From: Streptomyces sp. 1222.5
GTDB taxonomy: Bacteria > Actinomycetota > Actinomycetes > Streptomycetales > Streptomycetaceae
Assembly: GCF_900105245.1 (NCBI RefSeq)
Contig: NZ_FNSZ01000001.1
Span: 6,446,001 to 6,510,000 of the forward strand
Direction of reading: 5' to 3'
DNA length: 64,000 nucleotides
The stretch's first letter is position 1; every line of letters starts with the position of its first letter. The notes beneath the pieces were generated by a model. It did not search any database and had not been told where the DNA came from. It saw nothing but the letters and a program-made list of their open reading frames with translations. The position numbers and the translations under genes were made by a program. Below are positions 48,606-57,657 of this stretch, piece after piece.

Positions 48606-49343
48606 ATGCCTACCGACACGCTCGTCGCCCGCTTCCTGCGCGAACTGTCCGCCCTAGGGCCTCTGGCGGTGTGGGCGCACGGCTCACTGGCCGGCGGGGA
48701 CTACCAGGAGGGCCGCAGCGACCTGGACCTCATCGCCGTACTGCCCGGGCCCGTGGGCCTCCGGCAGGTCTGGCGGGTGGCCGTGGCGCACCGGCGGCTG
48801 GGCGGGGAACGGCTCGCCGGGAAGCTCCACTGCAGCTACCTCACCCCGGACGCCCTCTCCGACCCGGACCGCTCGCACCTGACCTGGGCGCACGGCGGGC
48901 TGATGCGCCGCCCGGTCACCCCCGTCACACGCCGTGAGCTGCACGAGTTCGGCCTGGTCCTGCACGGTGAAGCGCCGTCCGCGCTGCTGCCGCCGGTACC
49001 GGACCGGCAGCTCGGCGACTTCGTCGTACGGGACCAGCGGGACTTCTGGCGGCCGGCGGTGCGCAGGAGCCGGCTGTGGCGGCAGGACGTCTGGGTCGAC
49101 CTGGGGCTGCTGACCTTCGCCCGGGCCACCGTGACCCTGCGGGACAGAAGGCTCGTCTCCAAACGGCGGGCGCTCGGCGAGCTGTCCGCGCTCGGCGCGC
49201 CCCAGGAGGTCGTGGCGGACATCGCGCGACGCCGCTACGAGGATCCCGCCCCGGCCGGTGACGCCTGGCTCGCCCGCCGCGCCGAACTGACCCGCGCCTA
49301 CCTCGGCCCGGCGATCGACGCGCTGGTCACGGAGTACGGGTGA
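48606..49343 (+). CDS. Nucleotidyltransferase-domain protein
   Basis: 245 aa from the ATG at 48606. Polymerase-beta-like nucleotidyltransferase motif: AVWAHGSLAGGDYQEGRSDLDLIAVL, i.e. G-S then D39-x-D41. A helical C-terminal domain follows (LWRQDVWVDLGLLTFARATVTLRDRRLVSKRRALGEL), as in aminoglycoside adenylyltransferase-like or toxin/antitoxin MNT-like proteins. The substrate is unknown. CAGACT (48594-48599) six bases before the ATG suggests leaderless transcription. Convergent with ctaA. Confidence 0.8.
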   Translation: MPTDTLVARFLRELSALGPLAVWAHGSLAGGDYQEGRSDLDLIAVLPGPVGLRQVWRVAVAHRRLGGERLAGKLHCSYLTPDALSDPDRSHLTWAHGGLMRRPVTPVTRRELHEFGLVLHGEAPSALLPPVPDRQLGDFVVRDQRDFWRPAVRRSRLWRQDVWVDLGLLTFARATVTLRDRRLVSKRRALGELSALGAPQEVVADIARRRYEDPAPAGDAWLARRAELTRAYLGPAIDALVTEYG

Positions 49344-49358
49344 GCCGGGCGGGGTGGG

Positions 49359-50360
49359 TCAGGCGGACGTGCGGACCGTCGCCTCGGCCGCGGGGCCGGG
49401 CAGGTCCAGACCGGCCTGCGGACGCTCGCGCAGCGAGAGCAGGACGCGCAGGGTGCCGATCCACACCAGGCACGAGCCGAACATGTGCAGGCCCACCAGC
49501 ACCTCGGGCAGGTGGGTGAAGTACTGCACGTAACCGATCACGCCCTGGGCGAGCAGGATCAGGAACAGTTCCCGCGTCCGCCCCAGCGGACCCCGGGGCG
49601 CGTCCACCGCCTTCAGCACGAACCACAGGGCGAACGTCAGCGTGACCACGATCCAGGCGAGCACCGCGTGCAGTTTCGCGACGTTCTCCCAGTCGATGTG
49701 GATCCGGTCGACCTGGCTGGAGTCACCGGCGTGCGGGCCGGCCCCGGTCACCACCGTGCCGACCGCGATGAGCAGCACGGAGGCGGCCACCAGGAACCAC
49801 ACCAGCTGCTGCACGGCCTTGCCGACCAGCGGGCGCGGCGCCTCGTCGCCCTCCCGGGTGCGCTGCCACATCACCGTCGCCACGGCGATCAGCGCCGAGG
49901 ACAGCAGGAAGTGCGCGGCCACCGTGTACGGGTTGAGACCGACCAGCACCACGATGCCGCCGAGCACCGCGTTGCCCATGACCACCCAGAACTGGGCCCA
50001 GCCCAGCCGGGTCAGGCCGCGCCGCCACGGCTTCTGGGAGCGGGCCGCCACGATCGCCCACCCGACGGCGGCGCACAGCACGTACGTCAGCATGCGGTTG
50101 CCGAACTCGATGACCCCGTGGAAACCCATCTCCCGGGTGGTGGTCAGCGAGTCGTCGGTGCAGGTGGGCCAGGTCGGGCAGCCGAGGCCCGAGCCCGTCA
50201 GCCGTACGGCGCCGCCGGTGACGACGATGACCACCGCCATCACGAGCGCGGCGAGGGCCGCCCGCTGGACGGTCCAGGGGGCCGGGGTCCACCGTGCGGC
50301 GATGAAGGCGAGCGGGTTGCGCAGGGCCGCCTGGACGTCGGCAGGGTTCAGCTTTGGCAC
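49359..50360 (-). CDS. ctaA: Heme A synthase (cytochrome oxidase assembly, CtaA/Cox15)
   Basis: 333 aa, GTG start at 50358-50360. Oxidises heme o to heme a, following CtaB. Eight hydrophobic segments; conserved VTGGAVRLTGSGLGCPTWPTC (cysteine pair), GVIEFGNRMLTYVL (heme His region), YTVAAHFLLSSAL and LHAVLAWIVV, LVGLHMFGSCLVW supply His ligands. TACGAT lies six bases before the GTG, suggesting a leaderless mRNA. It is divergent-adjacent to the ABC pair. Confidence 0.95.
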   Translation of the reverse strand: MPKLNPADVQAALRNPLAFIAARWTPAPWTVQRAALAALVMAVVIVVTGGAVRLTGSGLGCPTWPTCTDDSLTTTREMGFHGVIEFGNRMLTYVLCAAVGWAIVAARSQKPWRRGLTRLGWAQFWVVMGNAVLGGIVVLVGLNPYTVAAHFLLSSALIAVATVMWQRTREGDEAPRPLVGKAVQQLVWFLVAASVLLIAVGTVVTGAGPHAGDSSQVDRIHIDWENVAKLHAVLAWIVVTLTFALWFVLKAVDAPRGPLGRTRELFLILLAQGVIGYVQYFTHLPEVLVGLHMFGSCLVWIGTLRVLLSLRERPQAGLDLPGPAAEATVRTSA

Positions 50361-50451
50361 GCCACCATCGTAGGCCGCCGCTTGTGCACGCGTTCACGAG
50401 GGTCCGGTCACACGCGCGTCGCGGAGTCCCGTCGCGCGGAAGCGCACCGGG

Positions 50452-51225
50452 TCACTCCCAGCGGAAGAACTTCCCGGCGGCGGCCAGTCCGGCCACCGCC
50501 CACACCGCGAGGACGCCCAGGTCGCCCCACGGCATCCCGGCGCCGTGCTGGAGCACGTCCCGCAGACCGTCCGAGAGCGCGGAGATGGGCAGCAGACCGA
50601 GCACCTGCTGACCGGCCGGGCCGAACTTCTCCAGCGGCACGATCACCCCGCCGCCGACGAGCAGCAGCAGGAAGACGAGGTTGGCGGCGGCCAGCGTCGC
50701 CTCCGCCTTCAGGGTGCCGGCCATCAGCAGCCCGAGCCCCGAGAAGGCGGCCGTGCCGACGATCAGCAGGAGCAGGACGGCGGCCGGGTTCCCGTGCGGG
50801 GACCAGCCGAGCGCGAAGGCGATCGCCGTCAGCAGGACCACCTGGAGGACCTCCGTGACCAGCACGGACGCCGTCTTCGCGGTCATCAGACCCCATCGGG
50901 GGAGCGGGGAGGAGGCGAGCCGCTTCAGCACCCCGTAGCGGCGCTCGAAGCCGGTGGCGATGGCCTGGCCGGTGAACGCCGTCGACATCACCGCGAGGGC
51001 CAGGATGCCGGGCGCGAGGAAGTCGACCGCCTTGCCGGAGCCGGTGTCCACGATGTCGACGGAGCTGAACAGCACCAGCAGCAGCGTCGGGATGACGACC
51101 GTCAGCAGCAGCTGCTCGCTGTTGCGCAGCAGCATCCTGGTCTCCAGCGCGGCCTGCGCGGCGATCATGCGGGGGAGGGGAGCGGCACCCGGCTTCGGGG
51201 TGTAGGTGCCCGAGGAGGTGGTCAT
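50452..51225 (-). CDS. ABC-2 type permease (DrrB-like)
   Basis: 257 aa; ATG overlaps the ATPase stop (ATGA). ABC2_membrane family with about six helices: LLLTVVIPTLLLVLFSSV, FLAPGILALAVMSTAFTGQAIATGFERRYGVLKRLASSPLPR (signature loop), then four more. It forms an efflux complex with the upstream ATPase; the exported compound is unknown, typically a drug or lipid. Confidence 0.92.
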   Translation of the reverse strand: MTTSSGTYTPKPGAAPLPRMIAAQAALETRMLLRNSEQLLLTVVIPTLLLVLFSSVDIVDTGSGKAVDFLAPGILALAVMSTAFTGQAIATGFERRYGVLKRLASSPLPRWGLMTAKTASVLVTEVLQVVLLTAIAFALGWSPHGNPAAVLLLLIVGTAAFSGLGLLMAGTLKAEATLAAANLVFLLLLVGGGVIVPLEKFGPAGQQVLGLLPISALSDGLRDVLQHGAGMPWGDLGVLAVWAVAGLAAAGKFFRWE

Positions 51226-52145
51226 GAGCGCAGCTCCTTGCCGGTCAGCTCCAGGAAGACGTCCTCAAGGGTGTGCCGCTCCACCGAGATGCGGTCCGGC
51301 ATCACTCCGTGCTGGGCGCACCACGAGGTCACCGTGGCCAGCAGCTGCGGATCGACCTTGCCGACGATCCGGTAGGAGCCGGGGGTCAGCTCGGCGGCCG
51401 TGCAGTCGGCCGGGAGCGCCTTGAGCAGGGAGCCCACGTCCAGGCCCGGGCGGCCGCCGAAGCGCAGGGTGTTCTCGGCGCCGCCCTTGCACAGCTCCTC
51501 GGGCGAGCCCTGGGCGATGACCCGGCCGCCGTCGATGATCGCCACGTCGTCGGCGAGTTGCTCGGCCTCGTCCATGTGGTGCGTGGTGAGGATCACCGAG
51601 ACGCCGTCGGCGCGCAGGTCCCGCACCAGGTCCCAGGTGGCGCGGCGGGCCTGCGGGTCGAGGCCGGCCGTCGGCTCGTCCAGGAACACCAGCTCCGGGC
51701 GGCCCACGACGGCCATGGCGAGCGCGAGGCGCTGCTGCTGGCCGCCGGACAGCCGGCGGTAGCCGGTACGGCCGCAGGAGCCGAGCCCCAGGCGCTCGAT
51801 GAGCGCGTCCACGTCCAGCGGGTGGGCGTGCAGCTTCGCCACGTGCCGCAGCATCTCGTCCGCCCGGGCGCCGGAGTAGACGCCCCCGGACTGGAGCATC
51901 ACGCCGATGCGGGGCCTCAGCTGCGCGGACTGCCGTACCGGGTCGAGGCCCAGGACGCGCACCGTGCCGGAATCCGGCTTCCGGTACCCCTCGCAGGTCT
52001 CGACCGTGGTCGTCTTCCCCGCCCCGTTGGGGCCGAGGACGGCGGTCACTCCCGCACGGGCCGCCAGGTCGAGGCCGTCCACCGCGGTCTTCGTGCCGTA
52101 CCGCTTCACCAGGGCCTGGACCTGGACCACGGGCTCGCTTCGCAT
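51222..52145 (-). CDS. ABC transporter ATPase (DrrA-like)
   Basis: 307 aa from the ATG at 52143-52145. Walker A GPNGAGKTT, signature LSGGQQQRLALAMAVV, Walker B LVFLDEPTAGLDPQ, switch TTHHMDEAEQLAD, then a DrrA-type C-terminal extension. TAGACT (52154-52159, minus strand) lies eight bases before the ATG, suggesting leaderless transcription. Powers the coupled ABC-2 permease. Confidence 0.95.
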   Translation of the reverse strand: MRSEPVVQVQALVKRYGTKTAVDGLDLAARAGVTAVLGPNGAGKTTTVETCEGYRKPDSGTVRVLGLDPVRQSAQLRPRIGVMLQSGGVYSGARADEMLRHVAKLHAHPLDVDALIERLGLGSCGRTGYRRLSGGQQQRLALAMAVVGRPELVFLDEPTAGLDPQARRATWDLVRDLRADGVSVILTTHHMDEAEQLADDVAIIDGGRVIAQGSPEELCKGGAENTLRFGGRPGLDVGSLLKALPADCTAAELTPGSYRIVGKVDPQLLATVTSWCAQHGVMPDRISVERHTLEDVFLELTGKELRS

Positions 52146-52176
52146 GGGTCCAAAGTCTAGGGAGACGCCGTGGCGC

Positions 52177-52992
52177 TCAGTCGCGGGGGTGCGGGAACTC
52201 CTCCTCACGGGGCCGGTGCAGCGGCAGCCAGCGCTCCGCGTAGGCCACCGCGTCCGCCACCGGGAACAGCCGCGCCTCCGCCGCGCCGACCGGGCCGCGC
52301 AGGACGGGCCGGTCCCTCTCGAAGTCGTGCCCCAGCTCGTCGAAGCGGTCGGAGGTGATGGAGACCTCGACGACCCGCTCCCAGCCGCCGCCCGGGGCGG
52401 GCCGGCCGACCTCGACGCGGGGCGCGGGTATCCGGTACTCGGCCAGGTGGAAGCTGGTGCAGGCGCCGTAGCCCGCGCCGAGCAGCAGCACCCGGGCGCC
52501 CAGCCTCTCCAGGCGGGCCAGCGGGCTGCGCTCGCCGAGCCGGCAGTCGGGCGCGTGGCCGGCGGTGATGTCCCGCGCCAGCGGACCGAGGGCGGCGAAA
52601 GAGGTCTGCGGATGCGCGCTGCGCACGGCGCCGGGCCAGGTCCGCACGGTCTCCGGGATCACGCCGACCCCGCGCGAGGGGGTGATCAGCGGTTCGTACG
52701 GCGGCATGGTGGCGCGGATGCGCTCCCACCACTCCTCGGGCACCGGTGGGTCCCCCCACAGGGCGGGATCGGACTGGTCGCCGGTCTGGGTGGGGACGAC
52801 CAGCGTGCCCGAAGGGCCCAACGCGTCGAGGACGGCTCGGACGACCGCGACGGCCCCGCCGTTCACCCAGCCGAGGGAACTCAGCGAGGAGTGCAGGAGC
52901 AGCGTCTCTCCGGTCTCGACACCCAGCAGGCGCACCTGTCGGGCGATGCTGTCCCGGGTGACGAGTGGGCCGGTCGGAGGGGGTGTGGGCAT
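52177..52992 (-). CDS. AAC(3)-family N-acetyltransferase
   Basis: 271 aa. Antibiotic_NAT fold: LLLHSSLSSLGWVNGGAVAVVRAVLDALGPSGTLVVPTQTGDQSDPALW, then MPPYEPLITPSRGVGVIPETVRTWPGAVRSAHPQTSFAALGPLA with the conserved His, and LLLGAGYGACTSFHLAEYRI. The family acetylates the 3-amino group of aminoglycosides, but chromosomal Streptomyces members are often of unknown substrate; resistance cannot be inferred from sequence. Located 31 bp upstream of the ABC ATPase on the same strand. Confidence 0.9.
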   Translation of the reverse strand: MPTPPPTGPLVTRDSIARQVRLLGVETGETLLLHSSLSSLGWVNGGAVAVVRAVLDALGPSGTLVVPTQTGDQSDPALWGDPPVPEEWWERIRATMPPYEPLITPSRGVGVIPETVRTWPGAVRSAHPQTSFAALGPLARDITAGHAPDCRLGERSPLARLERLGARVLLLGAGYGACTSFHLAEYRIPAPRVEVGRPAPGGGWERVVEVSITSDRFDELGHDFERDRPVLRGPVGAAEARLFPVADAVAYAERWLPLHRPREEEFPHPRD

Positions 52993-53061
52993 GGTCCGGG
53001 AGTCTTCCTGACGGGGCCTCGCGGCGCCACCGAATTGCCTGGTCGGAGGCGTGCGAATGAT

Positions 53062-53104
53062 CGATCAGAAGATCGTTTCCGCAGGTCGGATTAGGTTTGC
53101 CTAA
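53062..53104. promoter_or_regulatory. Two palindromes upstream of sufR, one iron-box-like
   Basis: TTAGG-TTTG-CCTAA (53091-53104) is a perfect 5+4+5 palindrome; the surrounding 19 bases (53086-53104) match the DmdR/IdeR iron-box consensus at about 13 of 19 positions. CGATC-AGAA-GATCG (53062-53075) is a second palindrome. Both lie 70-115 bp before the sufR start. Confidence 0.45.
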
Positions 53105-53140
53105 GTGACGCAGGGCACCGCCCCATGATCCGGACGGCGC

Positions 53141-53170
53141 TTGTCAGGGTCGGAGGAATTACGCAACAAT
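53141..53170 (+). promoter_or_regulatory. Candidate sufR promoter (leaderless)
   Basis: TTGTCA (53141-53146), 18 bases, AACAAT (53165-53170), six bases, then the GTG at 53177. Both hexamers and spacing suit a housekeeping promoter with transcription starting at the start codon. Confidence 0.55.
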
Positions 53171-53176
53171 GGCGTT

Positions 53177-53911
53177 GTGAAAAACGTCGGCGAGGCTCGG
53201 GAGACCCCCACGGGGGCCCCTCAGGAGGAACTCGCGACCGGTGAGCGCTCGACGCGCAACCGGGTCGCGCGGTCCATCCTGGACCACGGCCCGTCGACCG
53301 TCGCCGACCTCGCCGGCCGGCTGGGACTGACCCAGGCGGCCGTCCGGCGTCACCTGGACGCGCTGGTCGCCGACGACGTCGTGGAGCCCCGCGAGCAGCG
53401 CGTGTACGGCACGCGCACGCGCGGGCGTCCCGCGAAGGTCTTCGCGCTGACCGACTGCGGCCGCGACGCCTTCGACCAGTCGTACGACAAGCTCGCCGCC
53501 GACGCGCTCCGCTGGATCGCCGAGCGCGAGGGCGGGCCCGAGGCGGTCGCCGCCTTCGCCCGCGCCCGGATCGCCGCACAGGCGGGCGCGTACCGCGAGG
53601 CCGTCGAGGCCGTGAGCCCCGACAAACGCGCCGAAGCGCTGGCCAAGGCCTTGAGTGCCGACGGGTACGCTGCTACGGCGCGCAGCGCACCGGTCGGTGA
53701 GCAGCTCTGCCAGCACCACTGCCCGGTCGCCCACGTCGCGGAGAAGTTCCCGCAGCTGTGCGAGGCGGAGACCGAGATCTTCGCCGAGCTGCTGGGCACG
53801 CATGTACAGCGACTGGCGACCATCGCGCACGGCGACGGCGTCTGCACGACGTTCATCCCCAAGATTTCCACTGACGCACCTGCAAGCACGGCCGGGAGGA
53901 ACCCCGCATGA
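53177..53911 (+). CDS. sufR: SufR-type Fe-S transcriptional regulator
   Basis: 244 aa from the GTG at 53177, chosen because it fits a leaderless promoter; a TTG at 53141 coincides with the -35. N-terminal winged HTH ([46 protein letters not shown]); C-terminal cysteines C178-QHH-C182 and C195 (FPQLC) are the candidate [Fe-S] ligands of SufR. It likely represses the suf operon when Fe-S clusters are plentiful. Its stop overlaps the sufB start. Confidence 0.93.
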   Translation: MKNVGEARETPTGAPQEELATGERSTRNRVARSILDHGPSTVADLAGRLGLTQAAVRRHLDALVADDVVEPREQRVYGTRTRGRPAKVFALTDCGRDAFDQSYDKLAADALRWIAEREGGPEAVAAFARARIAAQAGAYREAVEAVSPDKRAEALAKALSADGYAATARSAPVGEQLCQHHCPVAHVAEKFPQLCEAETEIFAELLGTHVQRLATIAHGDGVCTTFIPKISTDAPASTAGRNPA

Positions 53912-55329
53912 CTCTCCCCACGGAGACTGCTCACCCCGAACTCGAGGGCCTGGGCAAGTACGAATACGGCTGGGCCGACTCCGACGTGGCCGGTGCGTCC
54001 GCGCGCCGTGGCCTGAACGAGGACGTCGTCCGCGACATCTCGGGCAAGAAGGCCGAGCCGGAATGGATGACGAAGCTGCGCCTCAAGGGGCTGAAGCTCT
54101 TCGAGAAGAAGCCCATGCCGAACTGGGGCTCGGACCTGTCGGGCATCGACTTCGACAACATCAAGTACTTCGTGCGCTCCACGGAGAAGCAGGCGGAGTC
54201 CTGGGAGGACCTGCCCGAGGACATCAAGAACACCTACGACAAGCTGGGCATCCCGGAGGCCGAGAAGCAGCGCCTCGTCGCCGGTGTCGCCGCCCAGTAC
54301 GAGTCGGAGGTCGTCTACCACCAGATCCGCGAGGACCTGGAGGAGCAGGGCGTCATCTTCCTCGACACCGACACCGCCCTGAAGGAGCACCCGGAGCTCT
54401 TCAAGGAGTACTTCGGCACCGTCATCCCGGCCGGTGACAACAAGTTCGCCTCGCTGAACACGGCCGTGTGGTCCGGCGGCTCCTTCATCTACGTGCCGAA
54501 GGGCGTGCACGTCGAGATCCCGCTCCAGGCCTACTTCCGTATCAACACGGAGAACATGGGCCAGTTCGAGCGGACCCTGATCATCGTCGACGAGGGTGCC
54601 TACGTGCACTACGTCGAGGGCTGCACGGCGCCGATCTACAAGTCGGACTCGCTGCACTCCGCGGTCGTCGAGATCATCGTCAAGAAGAACGCCCGCTGCC
54701 GTTACACGACCATCCAGAACTGGTCGAACAACGTCTACAACCTGGTCACCAAGCGCGCCGTGGCCTACGAGGGCGCGACCATGGAGTGGGTCGACGGCAA
54801 CATCGGCTCCAAGGTGACGATGAAGTACCCGGCCGTCTACCTGATGGGCGAGCACGCCAAGGGCGAGACCCTGTCCATCGCCTTCGCGGGCGAGGGCCAG
54901 CACCAGGACGCCGGCGCGAAGATGGTCCACATGGCGCCGAACACGTCGTCCAACATCGTCTCCAAGTCGGTCGCGCGCGGTGGTGGCCGCACCTCCTACC
55001 GCGGTCTGATCGAGATCGGCGAGGGCGCCCCGGGTTCGAAGTCCAACGTGCTGTGCGACGCGCTGCTGGTCGACACCATCTCCCGCTCGGACACGTACCC
55101 GTACGTCGACGTCCGTGAGGACGACGTGTCCATGGGCCACGAGGCCACCGTCTCCAAGGTCTCCGAGGACCAGCTCTTCTACCTGATGAGCCGCGGTCTC
55201 TCCGAGGACGAGGCGATGGCGATGATCGTGCGCGGCTTCGTCGAGCCGATCGCCAAGGAACTGCCCATGGAATACGCGCTGGAGCTCAACCGGCTGATCG
55301 AGCTGCAGATGGAAGGCGCGGTCGGCTAG
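53908..55329 (+). CDS. sufB: Fe-S cluster assembly scaffold SufB
   Basis: 473 aa, ATG overlapping the sufR stop. Part of the SufBC2D scaffold on which new Fe-S clusters form. Features: [41 protein letters not shown] (beta-helix), [17 protein letters not shown] with a conserved Cys, and the C-terminal [31 protein letters not shown]. No intein is present. Confidence 0.98.
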   Translation: MTLPTETAHPELEGLGKYEYGWADSDVAGASARRGLNEDVVRDISGKKAEPEWMTKLRLKGLKLFEKKPMPNWGSDLSGIDFDNIKYFVRSTEKQAESWEDLPEDIKNTYDKLGIPEAEKQRLVAGVAAQYESEVVYHQIREDLEEQGVIFLDTDTALKEHPELFKEYFGTVIPAGDNKFASLNTAVWSGGSFIYVPKGVHVEIPLQAYFRINTENMGQFERTLIIVDEGAYVHYVEGCTAPIYKSDSLHSAVVEIIVKKNARCRYTTIQNWSNNVYNLVTKRAVAYEGATMEWVDGNIGSKVTMKYPAVYLMGEHAKGETLSIAFAGEGQHQDAGAKMVHMAPNTSSNIVSKSVARGGGRTSYRGLIEIGEGAPGSKSNVLCDALLVDTISRSDTYPYVDVREDDVSMGHEATVSKVSEDQLFYLMSRGLSEDEAMAMIVRGFVEPIAKELPMEYALELNRLIELQMEGAVG

Positions 55330-55386
55330 CCGCCACCGCCCCCACCATCAAGCCACTGACCTGAGAAAGCGAGCAATACGACAGCC

Positions 55387-56568
55387 ATGGCTGAGGCTCA
55401 GAACATCCCGGTGGGCAGCACCACCGCCGGCTCGATCGCGGTCGCCGCGGAGTCGACCGTCGTCTCGCGCATGAGCGCGCCCCCGTCCTTCGACGTGGCG
55501 GACTTCCCGGTCCCGCACGGCCGTGAGGAGGAGTGGCGGTTCACCCCGCTGGAGCGGCTGCGCGGACTCCACGACGGCACCGCCGTCGCCACCGGTGACG
55601 GTGTGAAGGTCGACGTGCAGGCCCCCGAAGGCGTCACCGTCGAGGCCGTCGGCCGCGACGACGCACGGCTCGGCAGGGCCACCCCCGTGGACCGCGTCGC
55701 CGCGCAGGCGTACGCCGCCTTCGAGCAGGCCTCGGTCGTGACCGTGCCGAAGGAGACCGTCCTCACCGAGCCGATCCGCATCGCGGTGCACGGCCAGGGC
55801 GGTACCGCCTTCGGCCACCAGGTGATCGAGCTGGGCGCCTTCGCCGAGGCCGTCGTGGTCATCGACCACACCGGTGACGCGGTTCTCGCGGCCAACGTCG
55901 ACTACGTCCTCGGTGACGGCGCCAAGCTGACCGTCGTCTCCGTCCAGGACTGGGACGACAAGGCCGTCCACGTCGCCCAGCACAACGCGCTGATCGGCCG
56001 GGACGCCTCCTTCAAGTCCGTGGTCGTGACCTTCGGCGGCGACGTGGTCCGTCTGCACCCGCGCGTGGAGTACGCCGGCCCCGGCGGCGAGGCCGAGCTG
56101 TTCGGCCTGTACTTCACCGACGCCGGTCAGCACCAGGAGCACCGCCTGCTGGTCACCCACAACACCCCGCACTGCAAGTCCAACGTCGTCTACAAGGGCG
56201 CGCTCCAGGGCGAGGCCGCCCACGCGGTGTGGATCGGTGACGTGCTCATCGAGGCCAAGGCCGAGGGCACGGACACGTACGAGATGAACCGCAACCTGGT
56301 CCTCACGGACGGCGCGCGGGTCGACTCGGTGCCGAACCTGGAGATCGAGACCGGCGAGATCGTCGGCGCCGGCCACGCCTCCGCGACCGGCCGCTTCGAC
56401 GACGAGCAGCTCTTCTACCTGATGGCCCGCGGCATCCCGGAGTACGAGGCCCGCCGCCTGGTGGTCCGCGGCTTCTTCGCCGAGCTGGTCCAGCAGATCG
56501 GCGTCACCGACATCGAGGAGCGCCTGCTCGCCAAGATCGAGGAGGAGCTGGAGGCTTCGGTCGCATGA
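55387..56568 (+). CDS. sufD: Fe-S cluster assembly protein SufD
   Basis: 393 aa. SufB paralogue without the catalytic cysteine set; HGREEEWRFTPLERL at the N-terminus, QVIELGAFAEAVVVIDHTG and HNTPHCKSNVVYKGAL in the beta-helix, and LMARGIPEYEARRLVVRGFFAELV at the end. Forms the SufBCD complex. The 57-bp gap after sufB is the largest in the operon; its stop overlaps the Rieske gene start. Confidence 0.97.
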   Translation: MAEAQNIPVGSTTAGSIAVAAESTVVSRMSAPPSFDVADFPVPHGREEEWRFTPLERLRGLHDGTAVATGDGVKVDVQAPEGVTVEAVGRDDARLGRATPVDRVAAQAYAAFEQASVVTVPKETVLTEPIRIAVHGQGGTAFGHQVIELGAFAEAVVVIDHTGDAVLAANVDYVLGDGAKLTVVSVQDWDDKAVHVAQHNALIGRDASFKSVVVTFGGDVVRLHPRVEYAGPGGEAELFGLYFTDAGQHQEHRLLVTHNTPHCKSNVVYKGALQGEAAHAVWIGDVLIEAKAEGTDTYEMNRNLVLTDGARVDSVPNLEIETGEIVGAGHASATGRFDDEQLFYLMARGIPEYEARRLVVRGFFAELVQQIGVTDIEERLLAKIEEELEASVA

Positions 56569-56885
56569 CGACCTTCGTACGCGCCTGTGGACTGAGCGAG
56601 CTGGAGGAGGACACCCCCAAGCGGGTGGAACTCGACGGCACGCCGGTCTCGGTCGTGAGGACCGAGGGGGAGGTGTTCGCCATCCACGACATCTGCTCCC
56701 ACGCGAACGTCTCGCTCTCCGAGGGCGAGGTGGAGGACTGCCAGATCGAGTGCTGGCTGCACGGCTCCGCCTTCGACCTGCGCACCGGCAAGCCGTCCGG
56801 CCTCCCGGCCACCCGCCCCGTCCCCGTATACCCCGTAAAGATCGAAGGGGACGACGTGCTCGTCTCCCTCACCCAGGAGTCCTGA
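56565..56885 (+). CDS. Rieske-type ferredoxin in the suf operon
   Basis: 106 aa, ATG overlapping the sufD stop. Rieske [2Fe-2S] ligands C44-S-H46 and C63-W-L-H66-G are complete; there are no disulphide cysteines, as in soluble biphenyl/naphthalene-dioxygenase-type ferredoxins (NirD/bph-type fold). It probably supplies electrons for cluster assembly by SufBCD. Conserved in this place in actinobacterial suf operons. Confidence 0.93.
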   Translation: MTTFVRACGLSELEEDTPKRVELDGTPVSVVRTEGEVFAIHDICSHANVSLSEGEVEDCQIECWLHGSAFDLRTGKPSGLPATRPVPVYPVKIEGDDVLVSLTQES

Positions 56886-56892
56886 GGCACCC

Positions 56893-57657
56893 ATGGCAAC
56901 GCTTGAAATCCGAGACCTGCACGTCACCGTCGAGGCCGACAACGCCACGAAGGAGATCCTCAAGGGCGTCGACCTCACCGTGAAGCAGGGCGAGACGCAC
57001 GCCATCATGGGCCCCAACGGCTCCGGCAAGTCGACTCTCGCCTACTCGCTCGCGGGTCACCCGAAGTACACGATCACCAACGGCACCGTGCTGCTCGACG
57101 GCGAGGACGTCCTCGAGATGTCCGTCGACGAGCGCGCCCGCGCGGGCCTGTTCCTGGCGATGCAGTACCCGGTCGAGGTCCCCGGCGTCTCGGTCTCCAA
57201 CTTCCTGCGCACCTCCGCCACCGCCATCCGCGGCGAGGCCCCGAAGCTGCGTACCTGGGTGAAGGAGGTCAAGGAGGCCATGGAGCGCCTCAACATGGAC
57301 CCGTCCTTCGCCGAGCGCAACGTCAACGAGGGCTTCTCCGGCGGTGAGAAGAAGCGCCACGAGATCCTCCAGCTCGAGCTGCTCAAGCCGAAGGTCGCGA
57401 TCCTCGACGAGACCGACTCCGGCCTGGACGTCGACGCGCTCCGCATCGTCTCCGAGGGCGTCAACCGCGTCCGCGAGACCGGCGAGGTCGGCACCCTGCT
57501 GATCACGCACTACACGCGCATCCTGCGCTACATCAAGCCCGACTTCGTCCACGTCTTCTCCGGCGGGCGGATCGTCGAGTCCGGCGGTGCCGAGCTCGCC
57601 GACAAGCTGGAGGACGAGGGCTACGAGTCGTACACGAAGGGTGGCGTATCCGCGTGA
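56893..57657 (+). CDS. sufC: Fe-S cluster assembly ATPase SufC
   Basis: 254 aa. ABC-type ATPase of the SufBCD complex. Walker A GPNGSGKST, signature variant FSGGEKKRHEILQ, Walker B LKPKVAILDETDSGLD, and the SufC-typical LITHYTRILRYIKPDFVHVF. Seven bases after the Rieske gene; stop overlaps sufS. Confidence 0.98.
   Translation: MATLEIRDLHVTVEADNATKEILKGVDLTVKQGETHAIMGPNGSGKSTLAYSLAGHPKYTITNGTVLLDGEDVLEMSVDERARAGLFLAMQYPVEVPGVSVSNFLRTSATAIRGEAPKLRTWVKEVKEAMERLNMDPSFAERNVNEGFSGGEKKRHEILQLELLKPKVAILDETDSGLDVDALRIVSEGVNRVRETGEVGTLLITHYTRILRYIKPDFVHVFSGGRIVESGGAELADKLEDEGYESYTKGGVSA

Noticed and set aside
52177-52992. Calling the AAC(3)-family gene an aminoglycoside-resistance determinant
   Set aside because: Family membership is clear but many chromosomal actinobacterial members do not confer resistance; no sequence feature here decides it.
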